Source: an uncultured Methylocystaceae bacterium (lineage in GTDB: Bacteria > Pseudomonadota > Alphaproteobacteria > Rhizobiales > Beijerinckiaceae). From it: 64,000 nt of DNA. Positions 8,626 to 16,601 of this stretch are shown in pieces. The translations under genes were made by a program, and so were the position numbers. The stretch is taken from positions 1 to 64,000 of the forward strand of contig CAIQCB010000043.1 in NCBI GenBank assembly GCA_903870245.1, given 5' to 3'. Within the stretch, counting starts at the first letter, position 1, and every line of letters starts with the position of its first letter. The notes under the pieces were generated by a model. The model worked only from the letters and a program-made list of their open reading frames with translations. It was not told the DNA's origin and made no database searches.

Positions 8626-9336
8626 CTACTTCAGGAATACATAGATATCGACATCGACACTGGCGTCGTCGCCGTTGAAATCGCTAAGATATTCCTCGAC
8701 GATGAGGTCTTTGGTGTCGAGACCCTTCTCGTCGAGATAGGCCGCAATGGCCTCATAGGTCGCCTCGATTTCGTCATAGGCGCCGCGATGCTGGAATTTC
8801 AGCGCCTTGCCGGAAGGCGAAGAACCGACCTCGACGCCGTTGGCGAACTTCGCCTTGCCCTCTGGCGCGGCGGCAAGCGGCAGCATCGCCTCGAAACTGA
8901 AACCTGAGTCGTCGGTCTTGGTGAAGACCGTCACCGGACGACCATTGACCGGCAAGCCGGCCTTCGCGGCGGCGTCTTTAAGCTTCTTGAGCGCCTCGGG
9001 GATCAGCTTTTCGGCTTCGTCCCATTTGCCTTGTCCCTTGAGAGCAATGGCTGGCCGCGCCTCGACCGCGACAGCCTGGCTCATGACGCTGGCGGCGGGA
9101 TTGTCGGACCGGGCGGCTGTTGAGGAGTCCGTTTTTTCCTCTCTGGCGCCAAGGGCAGGGCTCATTGAGCCGGTCGGGGCGATGGCGTTCGTCGGCGGGC
9201 CCGCGTCATCCGTGCTGTCGGCAGGGATCGAACGTCGCAGCGCGATCAGGGCTACGGCGCCCATAATCGCCGCGACGATCAACATGACGCGCCAATAACG
9301 ACTGAGGCCATCAATCAGACCGGGTTGCTCTTCCAT
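8626..9336 (-). CDS. Membrane-anchored protein with GyrI-like effector-binding domain
   Basis: 236 aa from the ATG at 9336; an upstream in-frame start would add 21 residues with no family match. Residues ~14-32 are a single membrane segment. A low-complexity linker follows, rich in Ala, Ser, Pro and Thr. The C-terminal ~130 residues match the GyrI-like (AraC effector-binding) fold, ending D-I-Y-V-F-L-K. Such domains bind small hydrophobic or cationic ligands. The membrane anchor suggests that the domain faces the periplasm; that is inference. It converges on the HTH gene with only 6 bp between the stops. Confidence 0.75.
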   Translation of the reverse strand: MEEQPGLIDGLSRYWRVMLIVAAIMGAVALIALRRSIPADSTDDAGPPTNAIAPTGSMSPALGAREEKTDSSTAARSDNPAASVMSQAVAVEARPAIALKGQGKWDEAEKLIPEALKKLKDAAAKAGLPVNGRPVTVFTKTDDSGFSFEAMLPLAAAPEGKAKFANGVEVGSSPSGKALKFQHRGAYDEIEATYEAIAAYLDEKGLDTKDLIVEEYLSDFNGDDASVDVDIYVFLK

Positions 9337-9499
9337 GAATTTTTTCCTAGAAGCCTGAGATAAGGGCCAGAATTTCATGCCTGCGCCAGAGGCCGCCATT
9401 CAACGTCGCGCGCCGAAGGCTCCACCCCTTTTTTCCTTTAATGGTATATATCGGCCCGGAACAGTTCCAGCCTCGACCCATCAATCGCCGCGTGGCCCC

Positions 9500-10360
9500 A
9501 TGACCCATCCGCTCGATAGACGACCGATCTTGCGCATGAATGGCGCCGGAAATGAAATTCTGGTGCTGGACCTGCGCGGTATTGATCACGACCTCAGCCC
9601 GGCCGAGGCGCGCGCTATCGCCGTCCAGCCCGATCTGCGCTTCGATCAACTTATGGTGATAAAAGATCCCCATCGTCCAGGCTATGACGCTTTCTTGCAA
9701 ATCTATAATGTCGACGGTTCGTTGTCCGGCGCATGTGGCAACGGTACGCGGTGCGTCGCCTGGACATTGGCGCGCGAGGGCAAGAACCATCTTCGGCTTG
9801 AAACCGTCTCGGGACGCATCGAGACGCGGCGTGAGGGCGAAGCGCTTTTCACCGTCGATATGGGTCCGCCCCGTCTCGATTGGAAAGAGATCCCGCTTGC
9901 GTGCGCCGCTGACACAAACGCGGTCTCGCTCGACCCGCCTGTCCCGGGCGCGCCTGCGCAATTCAGCGCCGTTAACATGGGCAATCCGCACGCCGTCTTT
10001 TTTGTTGGTGACGTTGCAAGCGTCGACCTTGAAAGTCTGGGATCTGTTATTGAAAACCATCCGCTCTTTCCAAACCGGGTAAATGTCTCCTTCGCCCAGG
10101 TCTGTGCGCCGGACGATGTCCTGCTTCGGGTTTGGGAGCGCGGCGCAGGAGCAACGCAGGCCTGTGGCACGGCCGCATGCGCGACTCTTGTCGCCGGAGC
10201 CCGGAGAGGTCTGACACATCGACGCGCCCGATTGTGTCTTCCGGGCGGAAAGTTGACTATCGACTGGCGCGACGACAATCATGTGACAATGACCGGTCCC
10301 ATTGAATTCGAGTTCGAAACACAGCTCGACGCAACTATTTTCGCTGGTCACGGCGCATGA
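9500..10360 (+). CDS. dapF: Diaminopimelate epimerase
   Basis: 286 aa from the ATG at 9500; the open frame extends to 9377, but the extra residues have no family match. It interconverts LL- and meso-diaminopimelate for lysine and peptidoglycan synthesis. The two catalytic cysteines are Cys79 in GACGNG and Cys222 in QACGTA, and the substrate-binding ERGAG precedes the latter. The N-terminal motif is MNGAGNEI rather than HGxGNDF; I believe this is common in Rhizobiales. The stop overlaps the mtaB start (ATGA), so the two are translationally coupled. Confidence 0.95.
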   Translation: MTHPLDRRPILRMNGAGNEILVLDLRGIDHDLSPAEARAIAVQPDLRFDQLMVIKDPHRPGYDAFLQIYNVDGSLSGACGNGTRCVAWTLAREGKNHLRLETVSGRIETRREGEALFTVDMGPPRLDWKEIPLACAADTNAVSLDPPVPGAPAQFSAVNMGNPHAVFFVGDVASVDLESLGSVIENHPLFPNRVNVSFAQVCAPDDVLLRVWERGAGATQACGTAACATLVAGARRGLTHRRARLCLPGGKLTIDWRDDNHVTMTGPIEFEFETQLDATIFAGHGA

Positions 10361-11586
10361 CAACTGACGCCATGGTAGTGGCCACAAGGCCAGAAGACGC
10401 CAGACCAGAAGACGCCGCGCCACGGGAAATAAGGTCGGAAGTCGAAGTCGTCACCTTCGGCTGCCGCCTCAACAGCGTGGACTCGGAAGTCCTGGCTCAA
10501 GCGTATCAAGGACATGAGCAAACGGTTATTGTCAACACCTGCGCGGTGACTACGGAAGCGACGCGACAGGCGCGACAGGCGATTCGCCGTCTCCATCGGG
10601 AACGGCCTGAAGCCCGGATCGTTGTCGCCGGCTGCGCGGCGCGCATCGATCCGAAAGATTTTTCCTCGCTCGGTGGCGTGGAACAGGTCTTGACCGAACA
10701 CCCCCCGGCGCGAGCGCGTATTGCGACAGAGGGCACACGCGGATACCTGGCCGTGCAGAATGGCTGCGATCATGATTGCACATTTTGCGTTATCCCTCTC
10801 GGTCGCGGAGCGTCGCGCTCCGCCGGGCCAGAGGATGTGATTTCACAGGCGCGAAATCTTATCGCCTCCGGAAAACGGGAAATCGTGCTGACCGGGGTCG
10901 ACCTGACAAGCTATGAAGCCGGCGGGCTCACGCTCGGCGCATTGGTGCGGTTGCTGCTGCGCGAGTGTCCCGACCTTCCGCGTCTCAGGCTCTCCTCCAT
11001 CGACTGCGTGGAGGCTGACGCCGATCTCATCGCCGCCTTCGCCGAAGAAGAGCGTTTGTGTCCACATTTGCATTTGTCCCTGCAATCTGGCGACGATCTG
11101 ATCCTGAAACGCATGAAGCGACGACATCTGCGCGCCGACGCCATCGGCTTTTGCAAGATGATCCGCGCCGTGCGCCCGGATATTGTTTTCGGAGCCGATT
11201 TGATCGTGGGTTTTCCGACAGAATCAGAGGAGATGTTTCAGCAAAGCTGCGCCCTGCTCGATGACTGCGGATTGACCTATATTCACGTCTTTCCATTCTC
11301 CGCACGGCCCGGCGCGCCCGCAGCCCGCATGCCCCAGGTTGCGCGCGGGATCGTAAAGCAACGCGGCGAGCGTCTACGCAACCTCGCTGACAAAACGCTG
11401 GCGCGCCATCTCGACGGGAAAATCGGCTCAACCCTGAGACTATTGACAGAAAAGGGCGGAACGGCGCGCGCCAGTGACTTCACGCTCGCATTGACTCCCG
11501 AGATTGCCGCCGGACGCATGATCGACGGCCGCGTGACGGGACATAACGGTCGAGCTCTTGAGGTTGCGCTCATATCCGGTTCATGA
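10357..11586 (+). CDS. mtaB: tRNA t6A37 methylthiotransferase MtaB
   Basis: 409 aa. This radical-SAM enzyme converts t6A37 to ms2t6A37 in tRNAs reading ANN codons. The N-terminal MTTase domain has Cys36 (FGCRLNS), Cys62 and Cys93, ligands of the auxiliary 4Fe-4S cluster. The radical-SAM motif is Cys137-x3-Cys141-x2-Cys144. The C-terminal ~60 residues have a TRAM-like position. The overlapping start with dapF is typical of alphaproteobacteria. Confidence 0.95.
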   Translation: MTTDAMVVATRPEDARPEDAAPREIRSEVEVVTFGCRLNSVDSEVLAQAYQGHEQTVIVNTCAVTTEATRQARQAIRRLHRERPEARIVVAGCAARIDPKDFSSLGGVEQVLTEHPPARARIATEGTRGYLAVQNGCDHDCTFCVIPLGRGASRSAGPEDVISQARNLIASGKREIVLTGVDLTSYEAGGLTLGALVRLLLRECPDLPRLRLSSIDCVEADADLIAAFAEEERLCPHLHLSLQSGDDLILKRMKRRHLRADAIGFCKMIRAVRPDIVFGADLIVGFPTESEEMFQQSCALLDDCGLTYIHVFPFSARPGAPAARMPQVARGIVKQRGERLRNLADKTLARHLDGKIGSTLRLLTEKGGTARASDFTLALTPEIAAGRMIDGRVTGHNGRALEVALISGS

Positions 11587-11694
11587 ACGGGCTCGTAAGC
11601 GGGCTCTTCGTCCTATGTCCGAAAAGTCGACGGACAGGCTATGAGCTATGACCAAAACGGTATAAAATTAATTCGACGACAGGGGGCCGAACAC

Positions 11695-12705
11695 ATGATG
11701 CGTCGATATTTCTCGCATGGGTCTTTCGCCTTTTGTTTCCTGTTGCTGTCGGCAAGCGCCGCCTTCGCCAATGCCGCCATCAATGCCGCCTCTTCCCCCC
11801 CGCCCCCCTCCCGTCAACCGGAAAAGGGCTGTGAATGGCGCCCTTTCGACAGCCCCTCCCTTGGGGTGAGCATGCTCGTTCAGGACTGTGGCGCTGAAAA
11901 CATGCATTACGTATTTTCAACAAACGGTGACTGGATCGAAGCCCACCGTCCGGCAAATGATGAAACCTTCGGCGGCCCACGCCAGATCAAGGTCTTTCGC
12001 AAGGCGGCGGATCAGCCCATAGAAAACGCGATTCGGGATTTTTTCATCAAAGAACTCCCGCCCGAGCCGGGGGCAAGCTGCGTGGTGCGCGCAATAGAGA
12101 AGAGTCCTGTCATTAATAAGGAAAAGATTATTCTGGAGATCTATCCTACGGGCGATTACGAACGCAAGATCCTGGAAGAATTGAAAAAGGAGCCCCGGGA
12201 TTTTGGCTGCGGCAGATACGGCAAGGGTCAGGGCCTGAGCTATTTCGAATATCACCCTTCCGAAGACCCTACAAAATTTCTGTTTGTCGAATATGGTTTC
12301 GATCCGCCGTTATTCGATGAGAACAGTCTCAAATTATATCAAACGGCTCTGAATGCGGCCGGCGTTGACTGGGTCTTCGTATGGTCAGACGAATTATCCA
12401 AAATCTATTACAATCCTGTCTCAAAGAAGACGCAGGAGAACGACATCGTCTTTCTCGACGTGCTCACCGATTACGATCCGACATCGGGCAGCTGGGAAAA
12501 TTTCAGCAAAAGAACCAATGGTCTTTCGGAAATTGAAAAGGTTTCCTTCGATTGCGAAAACAATAAATTCAGGGGGCTTGGCGGCAAATGGTACGAAGGC
12601 CGTGTCGGACGGGGCGAGATCAAGAGCGCTTATGGCCAAAAGGAGGAGTGGACGAGCGTGCCGGATTATTACGTGAAGGTTTTCGATACGGTCTGCCATC
12701 AATAA
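11695..12705 (+). CDS. Exported protein of unknown function
   Basis: 336 aa from the ATG at 11695 (a second ATG follows immediately). An upstream in-frame ATG at 11641 would spoil the signal peptide. Residues ~1-26 form a clear signal sequence (hydrophobic FCFLLLSASAAFA). A short proline-rich spacer follows, then a soluble body with several cysteines (GCEW, QDCG, SCVV, FGCG, DCEN, VCHQ), suggesting disulfides in the periplasm. No domain is recognised. It stands alone after mtaB and before the peptide transporter. Confidence 0.7.
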   Translation: MMRRYFSHGSFAFCFLLLSASAAFANAAINAASSPPPPSRQPEKGCEWRPFDSPSLGVSMLVQDCGAENMHYVFSTNGDWIEAHRPANDETFGGPRQIKVFRKAADQPIENAIRDFFIKELPPEPGASCVVRAIEKSPVINKEKIILEIYPTGDYERKILEELKKEPRDFGCGRYGKGQGLSYFEYHPSEDPTKFLFVEYGFDPPLFDENSLKLYQTALNAAGVDWVFVWSDELSKIYYNPVSKKTQENDIVFLDVLTDYDPTSGSWENFSKRTNGLSEIEKVSFDCENNKFRGLGGKWYEGRVGRGEIKSAYGQKEEWTSVPDYYVKVFDTVCHQ

Positions 12706-12745
12706 GCTGCGGCAGCCTGCCCCGCCGCCCGGATCGCCGCCATGA

Positions 12746-14128
12746 ATGCTCCACAAGATGAATGCTCCACATAAAGAGGCGCCGCGACTTTTTGGTCATC
12801 CCAGAGGATTAACCATTCTGTTTTCAACAGAGATGTGGGAGCGTTTTTCCTATTACGGCATGCGCGCCCTGCTTGTTCTGTATATGGTCGATTATCTTTT
12901 GCGCCCCGAACGACTGGACATCGCTTTCGGCTTGCGCGATCTGAAATCTTTCCTTGAGAAATTTTTTGGCCCGCTTGATGTCCAGCCTTTTGCTTCACAA
13001 ATCTACGGCCTCTACACCAGCCTCGTATACCTGACGCCGATCCTCGGCGGCTTTATCGCCGACCGATGGTTGGGACGCACAAAGACTATTGTCATTGGCG
13101 CGATGTTGATGCTCATCGGTCATTTCCTGATGGCGAGCGAATATTGCTTTCTACCGGCGCTGCTCTTGCTGATCCTGGGCGTTGGCGCTTTCAAGCCGAA
13201 TATCTCGACACAGGTCGGAGAACTCTACGCCGTTCAGGATCGTCAACGCGACCGCGCCTATTCGATTTTCTATGTTGGAATCAACATCGGAGCCTGTCTC
13301 GCGCCACTCATCGCCGGAACATTGGGGGAGCGACTGGGATGGCATTATGGTTTTGCTTGCGCCGGCGTCGGCATGGCGATCGGACTTGCAATCTATCTCT
13401 GGGGGCTCTCTGATCTGCCGGAGTCCAGTTCGCCTGTGTCCCGACAGCCATTTCCGCATGAAGAAAAGACAATCGTCGATGATGCCTATGCGGAACATGG
13501 TCGTTACTGGTTAATTTTGCTTTTTGCGCCCTCCGTTCTTTTCTGGGCCTCGTTCGAACAACAGGGCAACACGATCGTTCTGTGGACGGAAAGTTTCACC
13601 AATCGCGACGTTTCATTTTTCGGTCGTCATTTCGAGATACCGACAACATGGTTTCAGGCCTTGAATCCGATGATGATTTTTTTATTCACGCCGCCGCTTG
13701 TCGCACTCTGGAGTCGCATGGCTCAATCTGATCGAGAGCCTCAAACCATCACAAAACTTACCGCCGGATGTTTCGGGGTTTCCTTGAGTTATCTGGTTAT
13801 GACAATCGCTGCCTGGACCAGCGACGAGGCTCGTGTCAGCCCTTTGTGGCTGTTACTCTACTTCATCCTGATTACAGTATCGGAATTATTGTTTTCGCCG
13901 ATTATTCTCTCTCTTGCGTCCCGAGTCGCCCCGCGCGACTCTCGTGGATTGACGATGGGTGTATGGTTTCTGACGATCTTCCTCGGCAATTTGCTTTCAG
14001 GCTGGATTGGCGGCTTGTGGTCGACACTGTCTCCCGCATCTTTCTTCGCACTGATTGGTCTGATGCCTGCGTTTGGAGGACTGATGATACTTATTTCACG
14101 TCTCTGGCAAGATGACGCCCTGGACTGA
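12746..14128 (+). CDS. POT/PTR-family proton-coupled peptide transporter
   Basis: 460 aa with 12 or more hydrophobic helices. The POT signature ExxERFxYYG is present near the N-terminus (TEMWERFSYYGMRALLVLYM region), followed by the PTR2 motif GGFIADRWLGRTKTI and FYVGINIGA. It imports di- and tripeptides with protons across the inner membrane. The start is ambiguous: the near-duplicated ATGAATGCTCCACA sequence gives in-frame ATGs at 12746 and 12758, neither with a strong ribosome site. Confidence 0.93.
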   Translation: MLHKMNAPHKEAPRLFGHPRGLTILFSTEMWERFSYYGMRALLVLYMVDYLLRPERLDIAFGLRDLKSFLEKFFGPLDVQPFASQIYGLYTSLVYLTPILGGFIADRWLGRTKTIVIGAMLMLIGHFLMASEYCFLPALLLLILGVGAFKPNISTQVGELYAVQDRQRDRAYSIFYVGINIGACLAPLIAGTLGERLGWHYGFACAGVGMAIGLAIYLWGLSDLPESSSPVSRQPFPHEEKTIVDDAYAEHGRYWLILLFAPSVLFWASFEQQGNTIVLWTESFTNRDVSFFGRHFEIPTTWFQALNPMMIFLFTPPLVALWSRMAQSDREPQTITKLTAGCFGVSLSYLVMTIAAWTSDEARVSPLWLLLYFILITVSELLFSPIILSLASRVAPRDSRGLTMGVWFLTIFLGNLLSGWIGGLWSTLSPASFFALIGLMPAFGGLMILISRLWQDDALD

Positions 14129-14541
14129 AAAGCTTATAGAAGACGATTTGGATAAAGGTTATTTTTCATTCAATGAATGAAAAACAAGTTCGTCAAAAGC
14201 TCTCGGGTTGATTGCGTCCCGGATCGCATATTCGCTACAGCCTGATTATGATAGACATCCTCCGTTGGCGAGTCGCGTAATCCCAACCATAAAGGCAATT
14301 CTGGACGCAGGGTCCACGCCATGACCAGGTTCCGGCCCCGTGGCTCAGGCGAAAGGCCCAACCGCCGCGACGGACCGGAGCAGCGCCAAACACCACAAGA
14401 GCGGCAGGGAGGGAAACCAATTCGGTTTCTTTGTCGCCTCCTTGATCTTCGCATAGTTGAGCGCGCGTCTGTCTGGCAAGATCCGCACGTATCCTCTGAG
14501 AGGCTCTGTTTGGTAAGCGGCTTGAGACCGTAAAAAGGCGA
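14129..14541. other. Intergenic region between convergent genes; no intact gene
   Basis: About 410 bp separate the transporter stop from the convergent hydroxyacid dehydrogenase. Apart from the palindrome at 14162-14184 I see no promoter and no gene with a credible start. A minus-strand open stretch (14170-14454) has somewhat protein-like composition in its C-terminal half (runs such as LPLWLGLRDSPTEDVY), but it begins with an Arg/Ser-rich stretch and has no ribosome site. It may be a decayed gene fragment. Confidence 0.4.
14162..14184. repeat. Near-perfect AT-rich palindrome downstream of the peptide transporter
   Basis: Two 11-base arms, TTTTTCATTCA at 14162-14172 and TGAATGAAAAA at 14174-14184, are exact reverse complements around a single A. 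As RNA it could fold with 9-bp arms and a 5-nt loop, followed by A-rich sequence in either direction. It starts 34 bp after the transporter stop. It may be a weak bidirectional terminator or a protein-binding site. Confidence 0.4.
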
Positions 14542-15690
14542 TTATAATTTTTCGGCTTCGAATAAGATATCGCGTCCGACGGATTCGATATCCGTTTGGC
14601 CGCAAAATCCCATGGTCAGACTGAGTTCCTGTTCGATAATCCTGAGACACTGGCTGACCCCGACCTCGCCCATCGCGCCTAGACCATAAACATAGGCCCG
14701 CCCGAGCAGCACGCCACGCGCCCCAAACGCCACAGCGCGCAAAACATCCTGACCGGTGCGCACCCCCCCATCGAACAAGACCTCGATCCGGTCTCCGACT
14801 GCCTCAACGATCGAGGGTAAAACCTCAATCGTCGCCGGTGCGCCATCGAGTTGGCGCCCGCCATGATTGGACACGACGATCGCATCCGCTCCGACCTCCA
14901 TCGCGCGTCGCGCATCTTCCTGATCCATGACCCCCTTGAGGATCAGTGGCCCGCTCCAGAGCTTACGAATCCAGACAAGATCCTCCCAAGTCATGGTCGG
15001 ATCAAACTGACTATTGGTCCACGCTGATAATGAGCGCATGTCCGAGACGCCCGCGACATGGCCCGCGATATTGCCAAACCTGCGACGTGAGGTTTTCAAC
15101 ATCGACAAACACCAGCGTGGCCTGATCAACAAATCGCACACCGTGCGCGGTGTCATTTTCGGAGGCGTCGAAAGGCCATTCCGAGCGTCCTTATGTCGAT
15201 CGCCGATGATCTGGAGATCGAGCGTGACGACCAGCGCGGAACAATGCGCCGAGCGCGCGCGATCAATAAGACGCGCGACGAATTGACGATCACGCATTAC
15301 ATAAAGCTGGAACCAGAAGGGTTTGGTCGTGCTGGCGGCGACATCCTCAATCGAACAAATGCTCATCGTCGAGAGACAAAACGGCACGCCAAAGGCTTCT
15401 GCGGCGCGGGCAGCGAGTATTTCACCGTCGGCGTGTTGCATGCCACACATACCAATGGGCGCCAGGGCTACGGGCATCGCCACTTTGTGACCAACCATCT
15501 CCGTAGCCAGTTTACGTGTTTCAATATTGACGCCAACGCGCTGGCGAAATCGAATTTTCTCCAAAGCTGATTGATTTGCGCGATAGGTGCTCTCACTCCA
15601 CGAACCGCCGTCGGCGTAGTCGTAAAACATCTTTGGCACACGCCTTCTGGCCAGAAGACGCAGATCCTCGATACGAGCGATGTGCGTCAT
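14542..15690 (-). CDS. FMN-dependent alpha-hydroxy-acid dehydrogenase (LldD family)
   Basis: 382 aa, full length for the family that oxidises L-2-hydroxyacids (lactate, glycolate, mandelate) to 2-oxoacids. The active-site signature SNHGGRQLDGAPAT contains the catalytic His and the substrate-binding Arg. The N-terminal FMN motif (YDYADGGSWSE, then LAPIGMCGMQH) and the phosphate-binding FDGGVRTGQDVLRA are present. The substrate cannot be told from sequence; L-lactate is the most common. The protein is probably associated with the inner membrane and feeds electrons to quinone. Confidence 0.9.
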   Translation of the reverse strand: MTHIARIEDLRLLARRRVPKMFYDYADGGSWSESTYRANQSALEKIRFRQRVGVNIETRKLATEMVGHKVAMPVALAPIGMCGMQHADGEILAARAAEAFGVPFCLSTMSICSIEDVAASTTKPFWFQLYVMRDRQFVARLIDRARSAHCSALVVTLDLQIIGDRHKDARNGLSTPPKMTPRTVCDLLIRPRWCLSMLKTSRRRFGNIAGHVAGVSDMRSLSAWTNSQFDPTMTWEDLVWIRKLWSGPLILKGVMDQEDARRAMEVGADAIVVSNHGGRQLDGAPATIEVLPSIVEAVGDRIEVLFDGGVRTGQDVLRAVAFGARGVLLGRAYVYGLGAMGEVGVSQCLRIIEQELSLTMGFCGQTDIESVGRDILFEAEKL

Positions 15691-15728
15691 CGGCCAGTCC
15701 GTCGATTTACAACTTTCGACGACATCGC

Positions 15729-16178
15729 TCAGGTCCGTTTGTGATTAAGACGGGCGTGGCCGCCGCCAGACTTGTGACCGAGTTTCATTTTCACGGCCAG
15801 GCTCGAGCGCTTCCTTGCGTAATTGGGCGCGACCATCGGATAATCCGGAGAGAGGTTCCACCGCGTGCGATAATCCTCCGGAGACATGCCATAGGCTGCG
15901 CGCAAATGTCTTTTCAGCGATTTGAATTTTTTACCGTCTTCCAGACAAATCAGAAAATCGGGCGTGATAGATTTCTTGATCGATACAGCCGGAACGCGGT
16001 TCGGAGCTTGAATGCTGACGGTTTCACCGGCTCCGAGCCGTCCGAGCGTTACGTAGACAGTTTGCAAAAGGGCTGGCAATTCCGCGGCGGCAATCGTGTT
16101 ATTCGACACATAGGCCGACACGATCTGAGCCGCATGGGACAGCAATTCATCAGCGCCCGGATGCGCCGGTTCGGTCAT
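15729..16178 (-). CDS. mucR: MucR/Ros-family transcriptional regulator
   Basis: 149 aa. The C-terminal half is the MucR DNA-binding domain: CLEDGKKFKSLKRHL followed by the SPEDYRTRWNLSPDYPMVAPNYA block, which is nearly invariant in the family. The second Cys of the classical Ros zinc finger is replaced by Asp, as in many MucR proteins. MucR is a global heterochromatin-like regulator of exopolysaccharide, motility and cell-cycle genes in Alphaproteobacteria. A strong ribosome site, GGAGG, lies 6 bases before the ATG at 16178. The flagellar genes at 48-58 kb are plausible targets; this is inference. Confidence 0.93.
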   Translation of the reverse strand: MTEPAHPGADELLSHAAQIVSAYVSNNTIAAAELPALLQTVYVTLGRLGAGETVSIQAPNRVPAVSIKKSITPDFLICLEDGKKFKSLKRHLRAAYGMSPEDYRTRWNLSPDYPMVAPNYARKRSSLAVKMKLGHKSGGGHARLNHKRT

Positions 16179-16601
16179 CTTGCGCCTCCGCCGGCGTTCG
16201 ATTCGTCAAGACATTCATTTCATAAACGATTTTGTTCGCGTTCCGAAATCCGCCTTGTCAATCGATCTCTCTGGATTGCGGCATCATAGAGGATCGCCGT
16301 CCATTTATCATGGTTCTCTTTTGGAGCGCCGGGCGCAGCGATCGCTTGAAATCAACATCTCTGGCTCAGGTTGAAATAGAACGTATCATGAACAATCTTT
16401 CAAAAATTCTCTATCTTTCGAAATATCCGCAACTAAACCACTCAAAGCCCTTACCCCGGTTTCGTCAAATACCGCCGATTTACGCCAGATTTCTCGCTCT
16501 TTCGCTTCCTGTGTGCTTCCTGAAAAAGCTCAAAAAGTAGCAGCGCCAATTATGCCGCCACCAACTCACATCTTGATTTGAAGGCGCCGATAAAAAAGCG
16601 G
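16179..16601. other. Upstream region of mucR; no gene seen
   Basis: The 423 bp between mucR and the end of the amidohydrolase gene are more AT-rich than the genes around them. They hold no frame with a convincing start and composition. The part nearest 16178 must contain the mucR promoter, and MucR usually binds AT-rich DNA with T-A steps in its own promoter. I could not place -35 and -10 boxes with confidence. Confidence 0.4.

Noticed and set aside
16232-16540. 102-aa plus-strand frame upstream of mucR
   Set aside because: No ribosome site, mixed composition with no domain, and it lies in what must be the mucR promoter region.
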